From Oligosphaeraceae bacterium (lineage in GTDB: Bacteria; Verrucomicrobiota; Lentisphaeria; Oligosphaerales; Oligosphaeraceae), in the NCBI GenBank assembly GCA_012515455.1, contig JAAYYJ010000384.1:1-12839 (forward strand): a stretch of 12,839 nucleotides of DNA, in the 5' to 3' direction. Both the position numbers and the translations under genes were made by a program. The notes beneath the pieces are model-generated. The model searched no databases, was not told where the DNA came from, and was given only the letters and a program-made list of their open reading frames with translations. This document shows positions 1 to 8,465 of the stretch, piece after piece (the first letter of the stretch is position 1; every line of letters starts with the position of its first letter).

Positions 1-28
1 AAGGCGTCTGATTCCTGCCCATCCACCA

Positions 29-72
29 CCGCCGGCGGGGACCAGCCACACGCCCCCGCCGGCGGTTTTTTT
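29..72 (+). terminator. Rho-independent terminator of an upstream gene
   Basis: A perfect 12-bp GC-only stem (29-40 pairs with 54-65) with a 13-nt loop is followed at once by seven T residues (66-72). The T tract on the + strand means it ends transcription coming from a gene left of the window. It also isolates the SEC-C gene from that upstream unit, so that gene needs its own promoter. Confidence 0.93.
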
Positions 73-156
73 GTCTAATCACCAGTTCCTGGCTGCTCCC
101 GCGCCGCAGAGCACTGCCCCTTGCAGCACAGGACTGGAGATTACCGGCAAACAGAT

Positions 157-162
157 TATAGT
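157..162 (+). promoter_or_regulatory. Candidate -10 box for the SEC-C/dapL unit
   Basis: TATAGT matches the sigma-70 -10 consensus at five of six bases and lies in an AT-rich patch between the upstream terminator and the first start codon. It would put the transcription start near 169 and leave a leader of about 40 nt. No good -35 hexamer is found 16-18 bp upstream, so this rests on the -10 box and on the need for a promoter after the terminator. Confidence 0.3.
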
Positions 163-208
163 ATGTTTTTGCCGCATTTCTTTTCCCAAACCAATTGAAT
201 CAGCATCA

Positions 209-1090
209 ATGGACACACAAGCACTCCGCATCCTTCTGCGTGCTCAAGACAATGAAGCAAGAATCACTGAGGCTTTTCCAGCCTGGCTGGCTGAACGGCA
301 GAACCATCTGCCCGCCATGCGCAGCATCGTGGCCGAGGCGGCCGCACAACCCGACAGCCTGCAAGAGGCTCCCGCCCGGCAGGAACTGCGCCTGGCACTG
401 CTGTATCTGGCTCTGGCTGGCGACCAGGAGGCTCAGGATGATTTCCTGACCATCCTGCGCCACCCGGACACGGCCGCAATTTTCCCCCAGGACGACTGGA
501 TGTTCAATGAGATGCCCAAAGTCCTCAGCCGCATGCTCCGGCCCGAGCAGCTGCCCCTGCTGGGAGAAATGATGCTCGAGCCGGACTTGCCGGATATGGT
601 GCGCGAGCAGCTGCTGATGTCCATTTTGTTCCGCTGGCTAAGCAAAACCAACAGCAGCCAGGAAATCAGTAAAGTCCTGCGCCTGCTGCTGGAAAAAAAT
701 CTGGGCGGGCTGAAAAATCCGCAGCTCGCCATGGCCATGATTGTCAATGCCATTGCCATTGACGGGAAAAATCTGCAGGCCCAGGTGCTGCATTTTTACC
801 ACCAAGGCGGTCCGGAGCTGGCCCAGCTGCTGCCGGAGAAGACCCTGCAGATGTTTTTCGGCCTGGGACAGGACAAGCTGAAGAAACTGCTGCTGCAGAA
901 TTACGACAGCAGTTTTACGGATCCGAAGGTCGAACTGGTGAAGCTGTTCCATCCCCCGAGCAAAGAGGAGCAGGAAGCGCAGCTGCCCGGTCCGAGCAAG
1001 ACCATCGTGCGGGAAAGCGCCAAAATCAACCGCAATGCACCCTGCCCCTGCGGCAGCGGCAAAAAATACAAGAAATGCTGCGGTCAGTGA
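209..1090 (+). CDS. SEC-C motif protein with helical body
   Basis: This 293-residue protein has no function I can name. The C-terminus is a textbook SEC-C metal-binding motif (Cys279-x-Cys281-x8-Cys290-Cys291, inside PCPCGSGKKYKKCC), the module that binds zinc at the end of SecA and is found as a detachable tail on many unrelated proteins. The preceding 260 residues are rich in Leu, Ala, Gln and Glu and look all-helical, perhaps HEAT/TPR-like. There is no signal peptide or membrane segment, so it should be cytoplasmic. I chose ATG 209 because the in-frame TTG at 71 overlaps the T tract of the terminator and would add a low-complexity Cys/Pro-rich leader. No clear Shine-Dalgarno precedes ATG 209. 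dapL starts 29 bp downstream, so the two are probably co-transcribed. A role in protein quality control or secretion is only a guess from the SEC-C tail. Confidence 0.85.
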   Translation: MDTQALRILLRAQDNEARITEAFPAWLAERQNHLPAMRSIVAEAAAQPDSLQEAPARQELRLALLYLALAGDQEAQDDFLTILRHPDTAAIFPQDDWMFNEMPKVLSRMLRPEQLPLLGEMMLEPDLPDMVREQLLMSILFRWLSKTNSSQEISKVLRLLLEKNLGGLKNPQLAMAMIVNAIAIDGKNLQAQVLHFYHQGGPELAQLLPEKTLQMFFGLGQDKLKKLLLQNYDSSFTDPKVELVKLFHPPSKEEQEAQLPGPSKTIVRESAKINRNAPCPCGSGKKYKKCCGQ

Positions 1091-1119
1091 GCTAATTATT
1101 TCAGCAAGAGGAGCGTTTG

Positions 1120-2355
1120 ATGTCAGACAGTTATTTGCAATCGTTGTTCGCCGAGCGCATTGGCGGCGCATCCTTCGGCAAAGACACCACGATCTATAAG
1201 TTCGAGAAGATCAAGCGTGCCAAAGCCGCGGCCCGCAAAGCGCATCCCGATATCGAATTGATCGACATGGGCGTAGGCGAACCTGACGACAAGGCCTTCC
1301 CGGAAGTGGTCGCCGCGCTGTCCGTTGAGGCGGCGAAACTGGAGAACCGCTTCTACTCCGACAATGGCTGCCAGGAATTCAAGAACGCGGTAGTCAAATA
1401 TATGCAGGAGCTCTACGGTGTCAGCCTGTGCGCAGACACGCAAGTCAATCACAGCATCGGCAGCAAGTCTGCGCTGACGCTCCTGCCCGCCTGCTTCATC
1501 AACCCCGGTGACATCACCGTAATGACCATCCCCGGCTATCCGGTCCTGGGTACCTGGACCAAATACCTGGGCGGCGAGGTGGTCAATCTCCCGCTGCTGC
1601 AGGAAAACGCTTTCCTGCCCGATTTGGAAAGCCTGACTGCAGACCAGAAAAAACGCTGCAAACTGATCTATCTGAATTACCCGAACAACCCCACCGGCGC
1701 TTCCGCCACCCCGGAATTCTATGACCGGGCGATCGCTTTCGCCCGTAAAAACCAGTGCCTTCTGGTCGTGGATGCACCATACGCACCCCTGAATTTCACG
1801 GGCCAGCCCTTGAGCATCCTCTCCCGCCCCGGCGGCATGGAATACGCAGTCGAACTGCACAGCATGTCCAAGGGCTTCAATATGACTGGCTGGCGCCTGG
1901 GCTGGATTTGCGGCAACCCCGCCGCAGTCAAAGCCTTCGCCACGGTCAAGGACAATGCCGACAGCGGGCAGTTCCTGGCCATCCAGAAAGCCGCCGCCCA
2001 GGCTCTGGCCAACCAGAGGGCCATCACCCCGCGCATCTGCGAGAAGTACCGCCGGCGGCTGGCGGCGCTGGTCGAGACGCTGCGCCAGCTCGGCTTCAAT
2101 GCCCGGATGCCGGAGGGATCGTTCTTCCTCTACGTCGAAATCCCCAAGGGGGTCAAAAACGGCCGGCGTTTTGCCAGCGCGGAGGAATTCAGCCAGTGGC
2201 TGATCACTGACAAGCTGGTCAGCACCGTCCCCTGGGATGATGTCGGGCACTTCGTCCGCTTCAGCGCGACCTTCTTCGCCCCGGACCTGGCCGCCGAGAG
2301 TGCCGTGCTGAACGAACTGAAACGACGCCTCAGCGACTCAGTCTTCGAATTCTAA
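1120..2355 (+). CDS. dapL: LL-diaminopimelate aminotransferase
   Basis: This 411-residue PLP enzyme matches the DapL family. It converts L-tetrahydrodipicolinate directly to LL-2,6-diaminopimelate with glutamate as amino donor, bypassing the DapD/C/E or DapH route to lysine and peptidoglycan. Fold-type I class I/II aminotransferase landmarks are clear: an N-terminal DMGVGEPDD segment near 50-58, the RFYSDNGCQEFK block near 77-88, NYPNNPTG near 186-193, an Asp in VVDAPYAP near 218, and the PLP-binding Lys251 in SMSKGFNMTGWRLGW. A C-terminal VRFSATF carries the likely carboxylate-binding Arg. Length is normal for DapL. The start is ATG 1120, preceded by AAGAGGAG at 1106-1113 with 6 nt spacing; the in-frame TTG just before it is not needed. 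It follows the SEC-C gene by 29 bp and precedes the lipM-like gene by 12 bp. DapL is typical of Chlamydiae, Verrucomicrobia, Lentisphaerae and plants, which supports the PVC reading. Confidence 0.93.
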   Translation: MSDSYLQSLFAERIGGASFGKDTTIYKFEKIKRAKAAARKAHPDIELIDMGVGEPDDKAFPEVVAALSVEAAKLENRFYSDNGCQEFKNAVVKYMQELYGVSLCADTQVNHSIGSKSALTLLPACFINPGDITVMTIPGYPVLGTWTKYLGGEVVNLPLLQENAFLPDLESLTADQKKRCKLIYLNYPNNPTGASATPEFYDRAIAFARKNQCLLVVDAPYAPLNFTGQPLSILSRPGGMEYAVELHSMSKGFNMTGWRLGWICGNPAAVKAFATVKDNADSGQFLAIQKAAAQALANQRAITPRICEKYRRRLAALVETLRQLGFNARMPEGSFFLYVEIPKGVKNGRRFASAEEFSQWLITDKLVSTVPWDDVGHFVRFSATFFAPDLAAESAVLNELKRRLSDSVFEF

Positions 2356-2367
2356 TACTGCCGCGAC

Positions 2368-3063
2368 ATGAGCGAATTGTGGGATTTTTGGCAAGACGGA
2401 CAGCATTCTCCGGCGTTCAATATGGCTGCCGACGAAGTGCTGCTGGAGACCGCCTGCAGCCGCGGCCGGCCGTTGCTGCGCTTTTATGAATGGGACCGCA
2501 AAGCCGTCTCGCTGGGATATGTGCAGAGCCTCTCCGCCGCTCCCGCGGGCTATGCCGTGGTGCGCCGTCCGACTGGCGGCGGGGTGGTGTACCATGATTT
2601 CGATTTCACCTACACGGTGCTGTTCCCGGCCGGGCACTGGCTGACCGGCTTGAACCGCCTCCACAGCTACGACTGGCTGAATCGCTCGGTACAGGCCGCG
2701 CTCCTGCATCTGGATATGCCAGCCAGCCTCTCGGAACAGGAAATCGCCGCCGAGGTGGACCGCTCCTCCATGGTCTGCTTCACCAACCCCACCCGCTATG
2801 ATATCCTGCTCGAGCAGCGCAAGGTCGCCGGCAGCGCTCAACGCCGCACCAAGGACGGCATCCTGCACCAGGGCAGCCTGCATTTTGGCGGGCCGCTGCC
2901 CGTGCCCCGCCCCGCCTTGGCCGCCCATCTCCTGCAGGGCTTGGCCGAAATCATGCAGGTGGAAACCACGCCCTTCTTTCCCGCGCCCGAACTGCTGCAG
3001 GCCATTGCGGACCGAGCAGCCCGCAAATATGACCAGCCGGCCTGGAATGCCAGGAAGCCCTGA
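2368..3063 (+). CDS. lipM: LipM-like octanoyltransferase (LplA/LipB family)
   Basis: This 231-residue protein belongs to the biotin/lipoate transferase fold. It shows FNMAADEVLL near 17-26, the RRPTGGGVVYHD lipoate-binding loop near 66-77, and KVAGSAQRRTKDGILHQGSL near 152-171 with the conserved Lys152. Cys137 in VCFTNPTRYD aligns with the catalytic cysteine of Bacillus LipM (CF-x-x-P-S-x-Y), which forms an octanoyl thioester before transferring octanoate from acyl carrier protein to GcvH or E2 lipoyl domains. This favours octanoyltransferase over an ATP-dependent lipoate ligase; the family assignment is strong and the subtype is inferred. It is shorter than LipM (about 280 residues), lacking much of the C-terminal tail, and has no LplA accessory domain. 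It starts 12 bp after dapL with no obvious Shine-Dalgarno, so translational coupling is likely. No lipA or GcvH gene is visible here. Confidence 0.85.
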   Translation: MSELWDFWQDGQHSPAFNMAADEVLLETACSRGRPLLRFYEWDRKAVSLGYVQSLSAAPAGYAVVRRPTGGGVVYHDFDFTYTVLFPAGHWLTGLNRLHSYDWLNRSVQAALLHLDMPASLSEQEIAAEVDRSSMVCFTNPTRYDILLEQRKVAGSAQRRTKDGILHQGSLHFGGPLPVPRPALAAHLLQGLAEIMQVETTPFFPAPELLQAIADRAARKYDQPAWNARKP

Positions 3064-3123
3064 GCAGGAGCAGACAGGGGTAAGCGCGCGGTTCAGCATC
3101 AACTGCAGCACCATTTATTGCCG

Positions 3124-4545
3124 ATGCCTGCCATCAGCTCTGTCCATCCTGCTGCCCCGCCGTTGCGGGCGCTCTGGCGCTGGCTGTCCGGACATTACCA
3201 GCGCCGCATGGCCTGGTTTCTGGCGGGCCCGCGCTGTTATGCCCGCCGCCCGGCCGGGTCGAGATACCGTTCGCCCATAGCCATGAGCTTCTGGTGGGCC
3301 TTGGGCTGGGGCACGCGCATCTTCAGCCTGCCGGCCCTCTGCGTCATCCCGGCCGCAGCCCTGTTCACCCTGCACAGCAGCCTGATTCCGGAAGCGCAGG
3401 TCCGGCTGCTGATACTGGTGCTCCTGAGCTTGTTCTGCTGCGACATGGCACTGGGTATTATTTTCTGGCCGCGTCTCAGAATCAGCCGCCGGCTGCCGGA
3501 GCGCACCTGCGCCGGACAGCCGTTCCAAATCTTGTATACAGTCGAAAACCGGGCCTGGCTGCCCGTCTTCCGGCTGCAGATGGACCGTAGCCTGGGCCAG
3601 CGCTGGTTCCGCTGCCTGAGTCCGGCCTCGGCCAGCAGCCTGCCTGGCCGAAGCCGGCAAGAGCTGCAAGGCCATTATCTGGTCGCCAGACGCGGCAAGT
3701 ATTTTCTCGGGCAGACCAGCGGCACCTCGGATTTCCCCTTCGGTATCTGCCGGCATTCCAGCGGCAGCTCCCGGCATGACACCCTGATTGTCCATCCGTC
3801 CTGGCACCCATTGCAAAAACTGCTCCTGCCCTCGGGACGGAAATTACAGAAGAGCGGCCTGGACCGGGTGCTGGCGCTGAACGATTTCCTGGATTTCCAG
3901 GGCTGCCGCGATTACCGCGAAGGGGACAACCCCAGGCATATCCACTGGCCCAGCAGCGCCCGCCGCGGCGATCTGGTGGTCAAGGAATACAAAGACGAAG
4001 TCATCAGCCGTACCGCTCTGATTGTCGACACCTGCATCGGCCAACAGCCGCCGCCGCAACGACTCCCCCAGCGCCTGCGGCAGCTGCTGGCCCGCAGCCG
4101 GGCCCGCAGCACAGCCCTGCTGGACGGCCCCCTGCCCGAACTCGAAGCCGCCTTGTCACTGGCTGCCGCAGTGGCGAAATTTTTGCTGGACGGTGATTGT
4201 CTGATTGACCTCTTCGCTGCCGGCCAGGAGGTCCGCCGGCTGCAGGCCGGGCGGCATGTCGCCTCCCTGAATGCGTTGCTGGATGTGCTGGCGGAGGTCG
4301 AGCCGGAGACCAAGCCGACGTTGCAGAAGCTCAATGCCGCGATTCTGGATGAGATAGCGGACTTGGGCAATGCGGTGGTGATACTGCTCGGCTATGACCA
4401 GGAGCGGCAGGAGTTTCTGCAGAATCTGCGCCGGCGGCAAGTGTCGGTTAAGCTGCTGCTGCTGAGTGAAAATTGGGGTACGCCTGCGGAAGCCAGCATC
4501 CTCCGCCCGGCCGATATCCTGGCCGGGAAGATCACCGCCCTGTAA
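3124..4545 (+). CDS. DUF58 membrane protein paired with TgpA-like gene
   Basis: This 473-residue protein belongs to the DUF58 family (YeaD2-like). A basic N-terminus is followed by hydrophobic segments at about 54-87 and 92-114, then a beta-rich region, then the hallmark motif CRDYREGDNPRHIHWPSSAR starting at Cys261 and ending in GDLVVKEY. After it comes a von Willebrand A-like part beginning ALIVDTC (Asp302). A MIDAS site would need D-x-S-x-S; here the sequence is D-T-C-I-G, so metal binding by this site is doubtful. In many bacteria DUF58, a MoxR AAA ATPase and a transmembrane transglutaminase form one operon thought to act on envelope proteins; here the transglutaminase follows after 135 bp and no MoxR is adjacent. 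The start is uncertain: TTG 3118, ATG 3124, ATG 3208 and ATG 3283 are in frame and none has a clear Shine-Dalgarno. The 60 bp after the lipM-like stop show no terminator. Confidence 0.87.
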   Translation: MPAISSVHPAAPPLRALWRWLSGHYQRRMAWFLAGPRCYARRPAGSRYRSPIAMSFWWALGWGTRIFSLPALCVIPAAALFTLHSSLIPEAQVRLLILVLLSLFCCDMALGIIFWPRLRISRRLPERTCAGQPFQILYTVENRAWLPVFRLQMDRSLGQRWFRCLSPASASSLPGRSRQELQGHYLVARRGKYFLGQTSGTSDFPFGICRHSSGSSRHDTLIVHPSWHPLQKLLLPSGRKLQKSGLDRVLALNDFLDFQGCRDYREGDNPRHIHWPSSARRGDLVVKEYKDEVISRTALIVDTCIGQQPPPQRLPQRLRQLLARSRARSTALLDGPLPELEAALSLAAAVAKFLLDGDCLIDLFAAGQEVRRLQAGRHVASLNALLDVLAEVEPETKPTLQKLNAAILDEIADLGNAVVILLGYDQERQEFLQNLRRRQVSVKLLLLSENWGTPAEASILRPADILAGKITAL

Positions 4546-4686
4546 GTACCACGTTGTCCCGGGCCGGGGTTAGTGCCGCCGCCCCTGGCCTGCTCCACTC
4601 CGGGGCAACAGCAGTGAGCCGCAGTTTTTCCCCGGGGGCGCATTCCGCCCTCTTCCTGGTACTCTGGCTGAATCAGAACAGTGTTT

Positions 4687-6885
4687 ATGAAAACCACCTT
4701 GGAGCAAACCACGCCGGCCCTCAGCCTGGCCGGCCGCATCACCGTCAGTGTGCAGCTGCTGCTGGCGGCCGCCTTTGTTGGTCTGCTGGCTGATCTTCCC
4801 CATCTGCCGCTGATGCTGATGGGCGGCCTGGTTTTGCTGTTCACCCGCCGCCGGCCCCTGGCGGTCAGCGACCGCACGGTGACCTACAGCCTGCTGGCGG
4901 CCCTCATCGTGGGAACCATGCTGGCCTACCTGTTCCCCTATGAGCGCGGGCGCCTGGGCTTCTTCAGCTTCTTCTTCCGCCCGGAATACTACTGCGCCTT
5001 CGCCCTGAACCTCGCGATTGCCAGCTGTCTTTTCCCTTATCCCAGCCTGGCCTGCGGGGCGACCCTGACCGCAGTACTCTTCATCCTCGGCACCTGCGGC
5101 GACGTGGTGCAATTCAACCATGTCAACACCCGCTGGCTGTGGGGCAATGCCTGGATCAACAGCAACTACCGCCTGGCTTTCAACTGCCTGACCGGCATTG
5201 AACTGGCACTGTCATTGCTGCTGCTCAAACTGACCCGGCAGCGCCAGCGCAATGAGAACGGCCGGTCCCTGCACCGCTGGGCCCAGGCCGCCAGCCTGAT
5301 CCTGCTGGCCGCGACTATCTGGGGCGTACTGACCCTGCATCAGAAATTCGAACGGGAAATCAGGGACCTCGAGCATTCACTGCTGGCCATGGGCGGACGT
5401 TCGCTGATCCGGCAGCTGCGGCCACGCATCAGGCCCTTCTTTGCCGATGAAGTCGACCTGAATCTGCCCTTCTGGTTCGATGGCGGCAAGCAGGACCGGC
5501 GGGTGCTGCTGCGAGTCATCGGCGAAACTGCGCCAGGATACCTGCGCGCCCGCTGCTTCAGTAATTATGAGCAGGGACGCTGGAACAACCCGCTGGAATC
5601 CCTGCCTGTCCCGCTGCGGATTACCGAACAGGAAGGTCTTCTCGCCCTGAGTCAGTACCGCCGCGAGGACTACCTGGACCTCCCCAGTTCCCAATGGGAC
5701 CTCTATTATGCCGGGGGATTCTATTCGCCCCAGCTGCCCGTCCCCTCACCTCTCGTCGGCATCGATCTGGCCGCCGAATCCCTAAGCGTGGGTCAGGACG
5801 GCCAGCTGAAAACAGAAAAATGGAAGCGCGAGGCCGGATACCGCGCCTACACTCCCCGGCAGCGCGATGCGCATGCCGCCTTCGATCTGCCTCGGGAAGC
5901 AGACCTGGTCGCCGAACAATACCTGACCCTGCCCGCTGAAATCAGACCGGCTCTGGCCCAGTTCTGCCAGAACATCGAGGGCTGGCAGGAGGCCTCCTCG
6001 GACTACCTGCGGCTGCGGCTGCTGGCAGAATACCTGCAGGAAAATTTCGTCTACCGCCTGGGTCCATTCAAAGATGAGCAACCTCGCCTGCCGCAGACCG
6101 CCAGCCCCAGCCTGCGGCGACAGCTGCGGCGCGCCTATCGGGAATCCGCCCGTCCGCAGGGCCGCCGGCAGCTGGCGGTTACCGCAGACGGCGATCCGGT
6201 GCTGCATTTTCTCCAGAACACCCGGGCCGGTCATTGCGAGCTGTTCGCCTCAGCAGCGGTTCTGCTGCTGCGTCAGAATGGCATCCCGGCCCGCTATGTG
6301 ACTGGATTCATCTGCTGGGAACGGCACCCCAGCGGGAGCTATTTTGTCGCCCGGCAAGGCCATGCGCACGCCTGGGTCGAGGCTTATGACCGGCTCAGCC
6401 AGCGCTGGCTGAGCCTCGATCCCACCCCGCCGGCCGGGCTGCGGCAGTACGAGCAGCAGTGGACCGCCCTGAGCGCATTTTTCGACCGCCTGCAGCACCT
6501 TTGGAGCAAGAGCCTGGCGGATGTCCAGCGCGGTTTTATGGCCATGGCAGTAGTCTCCGCCCTGCAGCTTCTGTGGGGTCTGTTCTGGAATCCGGTCGGG
6601 GTGAGCGCAGCGCTGCTGCTGGCTTTTCTGCAGTACCGGTACTGGCGCCGGCAACGCCGTCCGGAACTGCTGCCCCTGACCCCGCGGCAGCGCCGCCTGG
6701 CCAACAGCTATGCTGCATTCGCCCGCCGCTGGGAAAAACGCCTGCACCTGCCGCCGCACCCTGAGCGCACTGCCCGGGAGTTGCTGGCACTGGCCGCCGG
6801 CAGCGGCAAGCTCCAGCCCGAGGAACTGCGCCAGATGGAAGAATATATTACTGAGTACGAGCTGCAGCGCTTCGGCCAAGGCTGA
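4687..6885 (+). CDS. TgpA-like transmembrane transglutaminase-fold protein
   Basis: This 732-residue protein has the TgpA (DUF3488 plus transglutaminase core) architecture. Five or six N-terminal membrane helices lie within about residues 17-218. A large extracytoplasmic part follows, then one or two helices near 619-650, then a basic cytoplasmic tail with YAAFARRWEKRLHLPPHPERTARELL, resembling the DUF4129 tail of the family. The transglutaminase/papain-like triad is intact: Cys517 in AGHCELFASAAVLLLRQNGIPARYVTGF, His561 in GHAHAWVEAY and Asp578 in LSLDPTPP. It could therefore be an active periplasmic cysteine acyltransferase or peptidase; the physiological substrate of this family is not settled. 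ATG 4687 is preferred over GTG 4681, and an in-frame stop at 4669 rules out earlier starts. No clear Shine-Dalgarno is seen. It forms a pair with the DUF58 gene and converges on the GT39 gene, with 11 bp between stop codons. Confidence 0.88.
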   Translation: MKTTLEQTTPALSLAGRITVSVQLLLAAAFVGLLADLPHLPLMLMGGLVLLFTRRRPLAVSDRTVTYSLLAALIVGTMLAYLFPYERGRLGFFSFFFRPEYYCAFALNLAIASCLFPYPSLACGATLTAVLFILGTCGDVVQFNHVNTRWLWGNAWINSNYRLAFNCLTGIELALSLLLLKLTRQRQRNENGRSLHRWAQAASLILLAATIWGVLTLHQKFEREIRDLEHSLLAMGGRSLIRQLRPRIRPFFADEVDLNLPFWFDGGKQDRRVLLRVIGETAPGYLRARCFSNYEQGRWNNPLESLPVPLRITEQEGLLALSQYRREDYLDLPSSQWDLYYAGGFYSPQLPVPSPLVGIDLAAESLSVGQDGQLKTEKWKREAGYRAYTPRQRDAHAAFDLPREADLVAEQYLTLPAEIRPALAQFCQNIEGWQEASSDYLRLRLLAEYLQENFVYRLGPFKDEQPRLPQTASPSLRRQLRRAYRESARPQGRRQLAVTADGDPVLHFLQNTRAGHCELFASAAVLLLRQNGIPARYVTGFICWERHPSGSYFVARQGHAHAWVEAYDRLSQRWLSLDPTPPAGLRQYEQQWTALSAFFDRLQHLWSKSLADVQRGFMAMAVVSALQLLWGLFWNPVGVSAALLLAFLQYRYWRRQRRPELLPLTPRQRRLANSYAAFARRWEKRLHLPPHPERTARELLALAAGSGKLQPEELRQMEEYITEYELQRFGQG

Positions 6886-6896
6886 TTCCGCAGCGC

Positions 6897-8465
6897 TTAT
6901 TTATTGATCCAGGTCTGGTCCGGCGGCTGCTGGTTCTGCTCCTGGCTGGGCCAGAAGCGGCTGCGGGTGCCGGGGGCAAAAAGGGTCCGCAAATCAGTTT
7001 GCAGGACTTGGTGAAAAGGCCCATGCTGACCGGCCCGCTGGAACAACTGCTGGGCCTCGACTTCATTGCGGGCCAGTACGAACAGCTGCATCTGGGAGAG
7101 ATTCTTCTGCTGATAGAAATCCTGAGGCGCACGGTTGGCGGCCAGCACCGCCTGCGGCGGAAGTTCCGCAAGCTGCCAGTAGAAGAGGAAGCTGGTCGCA
7201 TCAAATTCATTGACCAGCACCAGACTGCCCAGAGCCAATCCCTTCTCCTTCAGAAACGATACCACCTCATGGTTGTCAGACGCACCACGATAATATTGCT
7301 GCAGGAGATTTTGCGGTGAATGGCCGGCCAGAACCTCCCGGCGGGTCAAATGACTGCAGATATTCTCGAGCAGGCTGCCGGTCAGCAAAATCACCACTGC
7401 CGGATAAATGATTCTGGCCCGACGCAGCAGCCCCTGCCGTTGGGCGCCCCAGACCGCAGCCAGAGTCACCACCGGTAGATAAATCAGGAACACCCGCGGG
7501 AAAGGCGCCCGCCCGCCGATCCGCAGGCAGAGCAGCATAATAATGGGCAGGACGCAGCAGAACCACAGCTGCCGGTCATAACTGCCCAGCAGCCCCGGGC
7601 TGCACCTGCCCCGCCAGCGGGAAAACAGGAATCCCCCCAGGGATGGCAGAGCAAAAAAGCCGGCATGGGCAAGGAATCCCAGCGCGATTGCTCCGGCCGC
7701 CTCCCAGGAGCTGATCCATCCCCCGGCTTCCTGACTGGCGCGCTGGAACTGCTGCCAGAGCGTCAGGTAGTAGGAACCGCCCAGCATACCGGCCAGGAGA
7801 CAGGGCAGTGACCGCGCCAACGCGCACCGCCAGGAGTGTTTCTCACTGCGCTGCTGCAAAAAAATGAGCAGTGCCAGACTGGGTGCCAGCATCGCCGCGC
7901 TGGGCATCACCAGGGGCAAAAGCAGGCAGGCCGTGCAGGCGAGCATTTGGCCCCGGCGCAACTGCCCGAAGGATATTTCCATTGCCCCGGACAATGCAAC
8001 TGTGGCCAGGAACATGGCCAGGGAGTACCCCCTGACCTGGTAAGCAAAAGCTCCGAACACCGGGCTGATACCCAGCATCACGGCCGCCAGGGCGGCCCAG
8101 CGCCGGCCCAGAAAATAACGCCAGTGCAGGACCACCACAGCGATGGTAGCCAAGGCGAAAACCAGCGATGGCCAGCGCAGGACATGGGCGGTAAAGTTAA
8201 AGTTCAGGAATCGGACCCACCACCAGTACACGGCGCTGTTCAGGAAGTGGTTGTTGGCCATGCTGTAGTTGCGGAAAATGTCCAGGAAGGTCGCATTCTC
8301 CCCCCCGATGGCAAAGTACTGCAGAGTCAGCACCTCGTCGAACCACAGCTCCGCCATGCTCCAGGGCGTGACCCGAAGCAGGAACAGTGCCGCCGCCAGC
8401 AGGCACCAGGCCCGGCTGTCATCCTCGCGCAAATTCCCGATCAGCGCAGACTGATTTTTGCTCAT
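6897..8465 (-). CDS. GT39/ArnT-like membrane glycosyltransferase
   Basis: This 522-residue polytopic protein is a GT-C fold glycosyltransferase of the PMT/ArnT (GT39) group, enzymes that move a sugar from a polyprenyl-phosphate carrier to a periplasmic acceptor. The first periplasmic loop carries the conserved acidic pair Asp43-Glu44 in AELWFDEVLTLQY. A second family feature, QVRGYSLAMFL, lies about 100 residues later, like the R-x-Y-S-L motif of this group. About ten hydrophobic segments fill residues 20-370, and a mostly soluble C-terminal region of about 140 residues follows, probably periplasmic. The acceptor cannot be read from sequence. The GT2 gene 70 bp upstream on the same strand is the likely maker of its lipid-linked sugar donor. 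ATG 8465 has AGAGGAG at 8478-8484 with an unusually long 12-nt spacing bridged by a short palindrome. Confidence 0.85.
   Translation of the reverse strand: MSKNQSALIGNLREDDSRAWCLLAAALFLLRVTPWSMAELWFDEVLTLQYFAIGGENATFLDIFRNYSMANNHFLNSAVYWWWVRFLNFNFTAHVLRWPSLVFALATIAVVVLHWRYFLGRRWAALAAVMLGISPVFGAFAYQVRGYSLAMFLATVALSGAMEISFGQLRRGQMLACTACLLLPLVMPSAAMLAPSLALLIFLQQRSEKHSWRCALARSLPCLLAGMLGGSYYLTLWQQFQRASQEAGGWISSWEAAGAIALGFLAHAGFFALPSLGGFLFSRWRGRCSPGLLGSYDRQLWFCCVLPIIMLLCLRIGGRAPFPRVFLIYLPVVTLAAVWGAQRQGLLRRARIIYPAVVILLTGSLLENICSHLTRREVLAGHSPQNLLQQYYRGASDNHEVVSFLKEKGLALGSLVLVNEFDATSFLFYWQLAELPPQAVLAANRAPQDFYQQKNLSQMQLFVLARNEVEAQQLFQRAGQHGPFHQVLQTDLRTLFAPGTRSRFWPSQEQNQQPPDQTWINK

Noticed and set aside
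71..208. Start of the SEC-C protein at TTG 71
   Set aside because: This TTG overlaps the T tract of the upstream terminator, and the added residues look non-coding; ATG 209 begins a typical helical sequence.
1123..2250. Long open frame on the - strand opposite dapL (375 codons)
   Set aside because: It is a shadow of dapL in GC-rich DNA: low-complexity Gly/Ala/Arg-rich translation, no recognisable domain, and the + strand protein has a full set of family motifs.
4546..4680. Imperfect GC-rich hairpins between the DUF58 and TgpA genes
   Set aside because: The possible stem near 4580-4605 needs a bulge and is not followed directly by a T run, so I do not call a terminator.
6864..6899. Possible bidirectional terminator between the convergent TgpA and GT39 stops
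   Set aside because: The gap is 11 bp; I find only a direct repeat of GCAGCGCTT and no stem with a T run on either strand.
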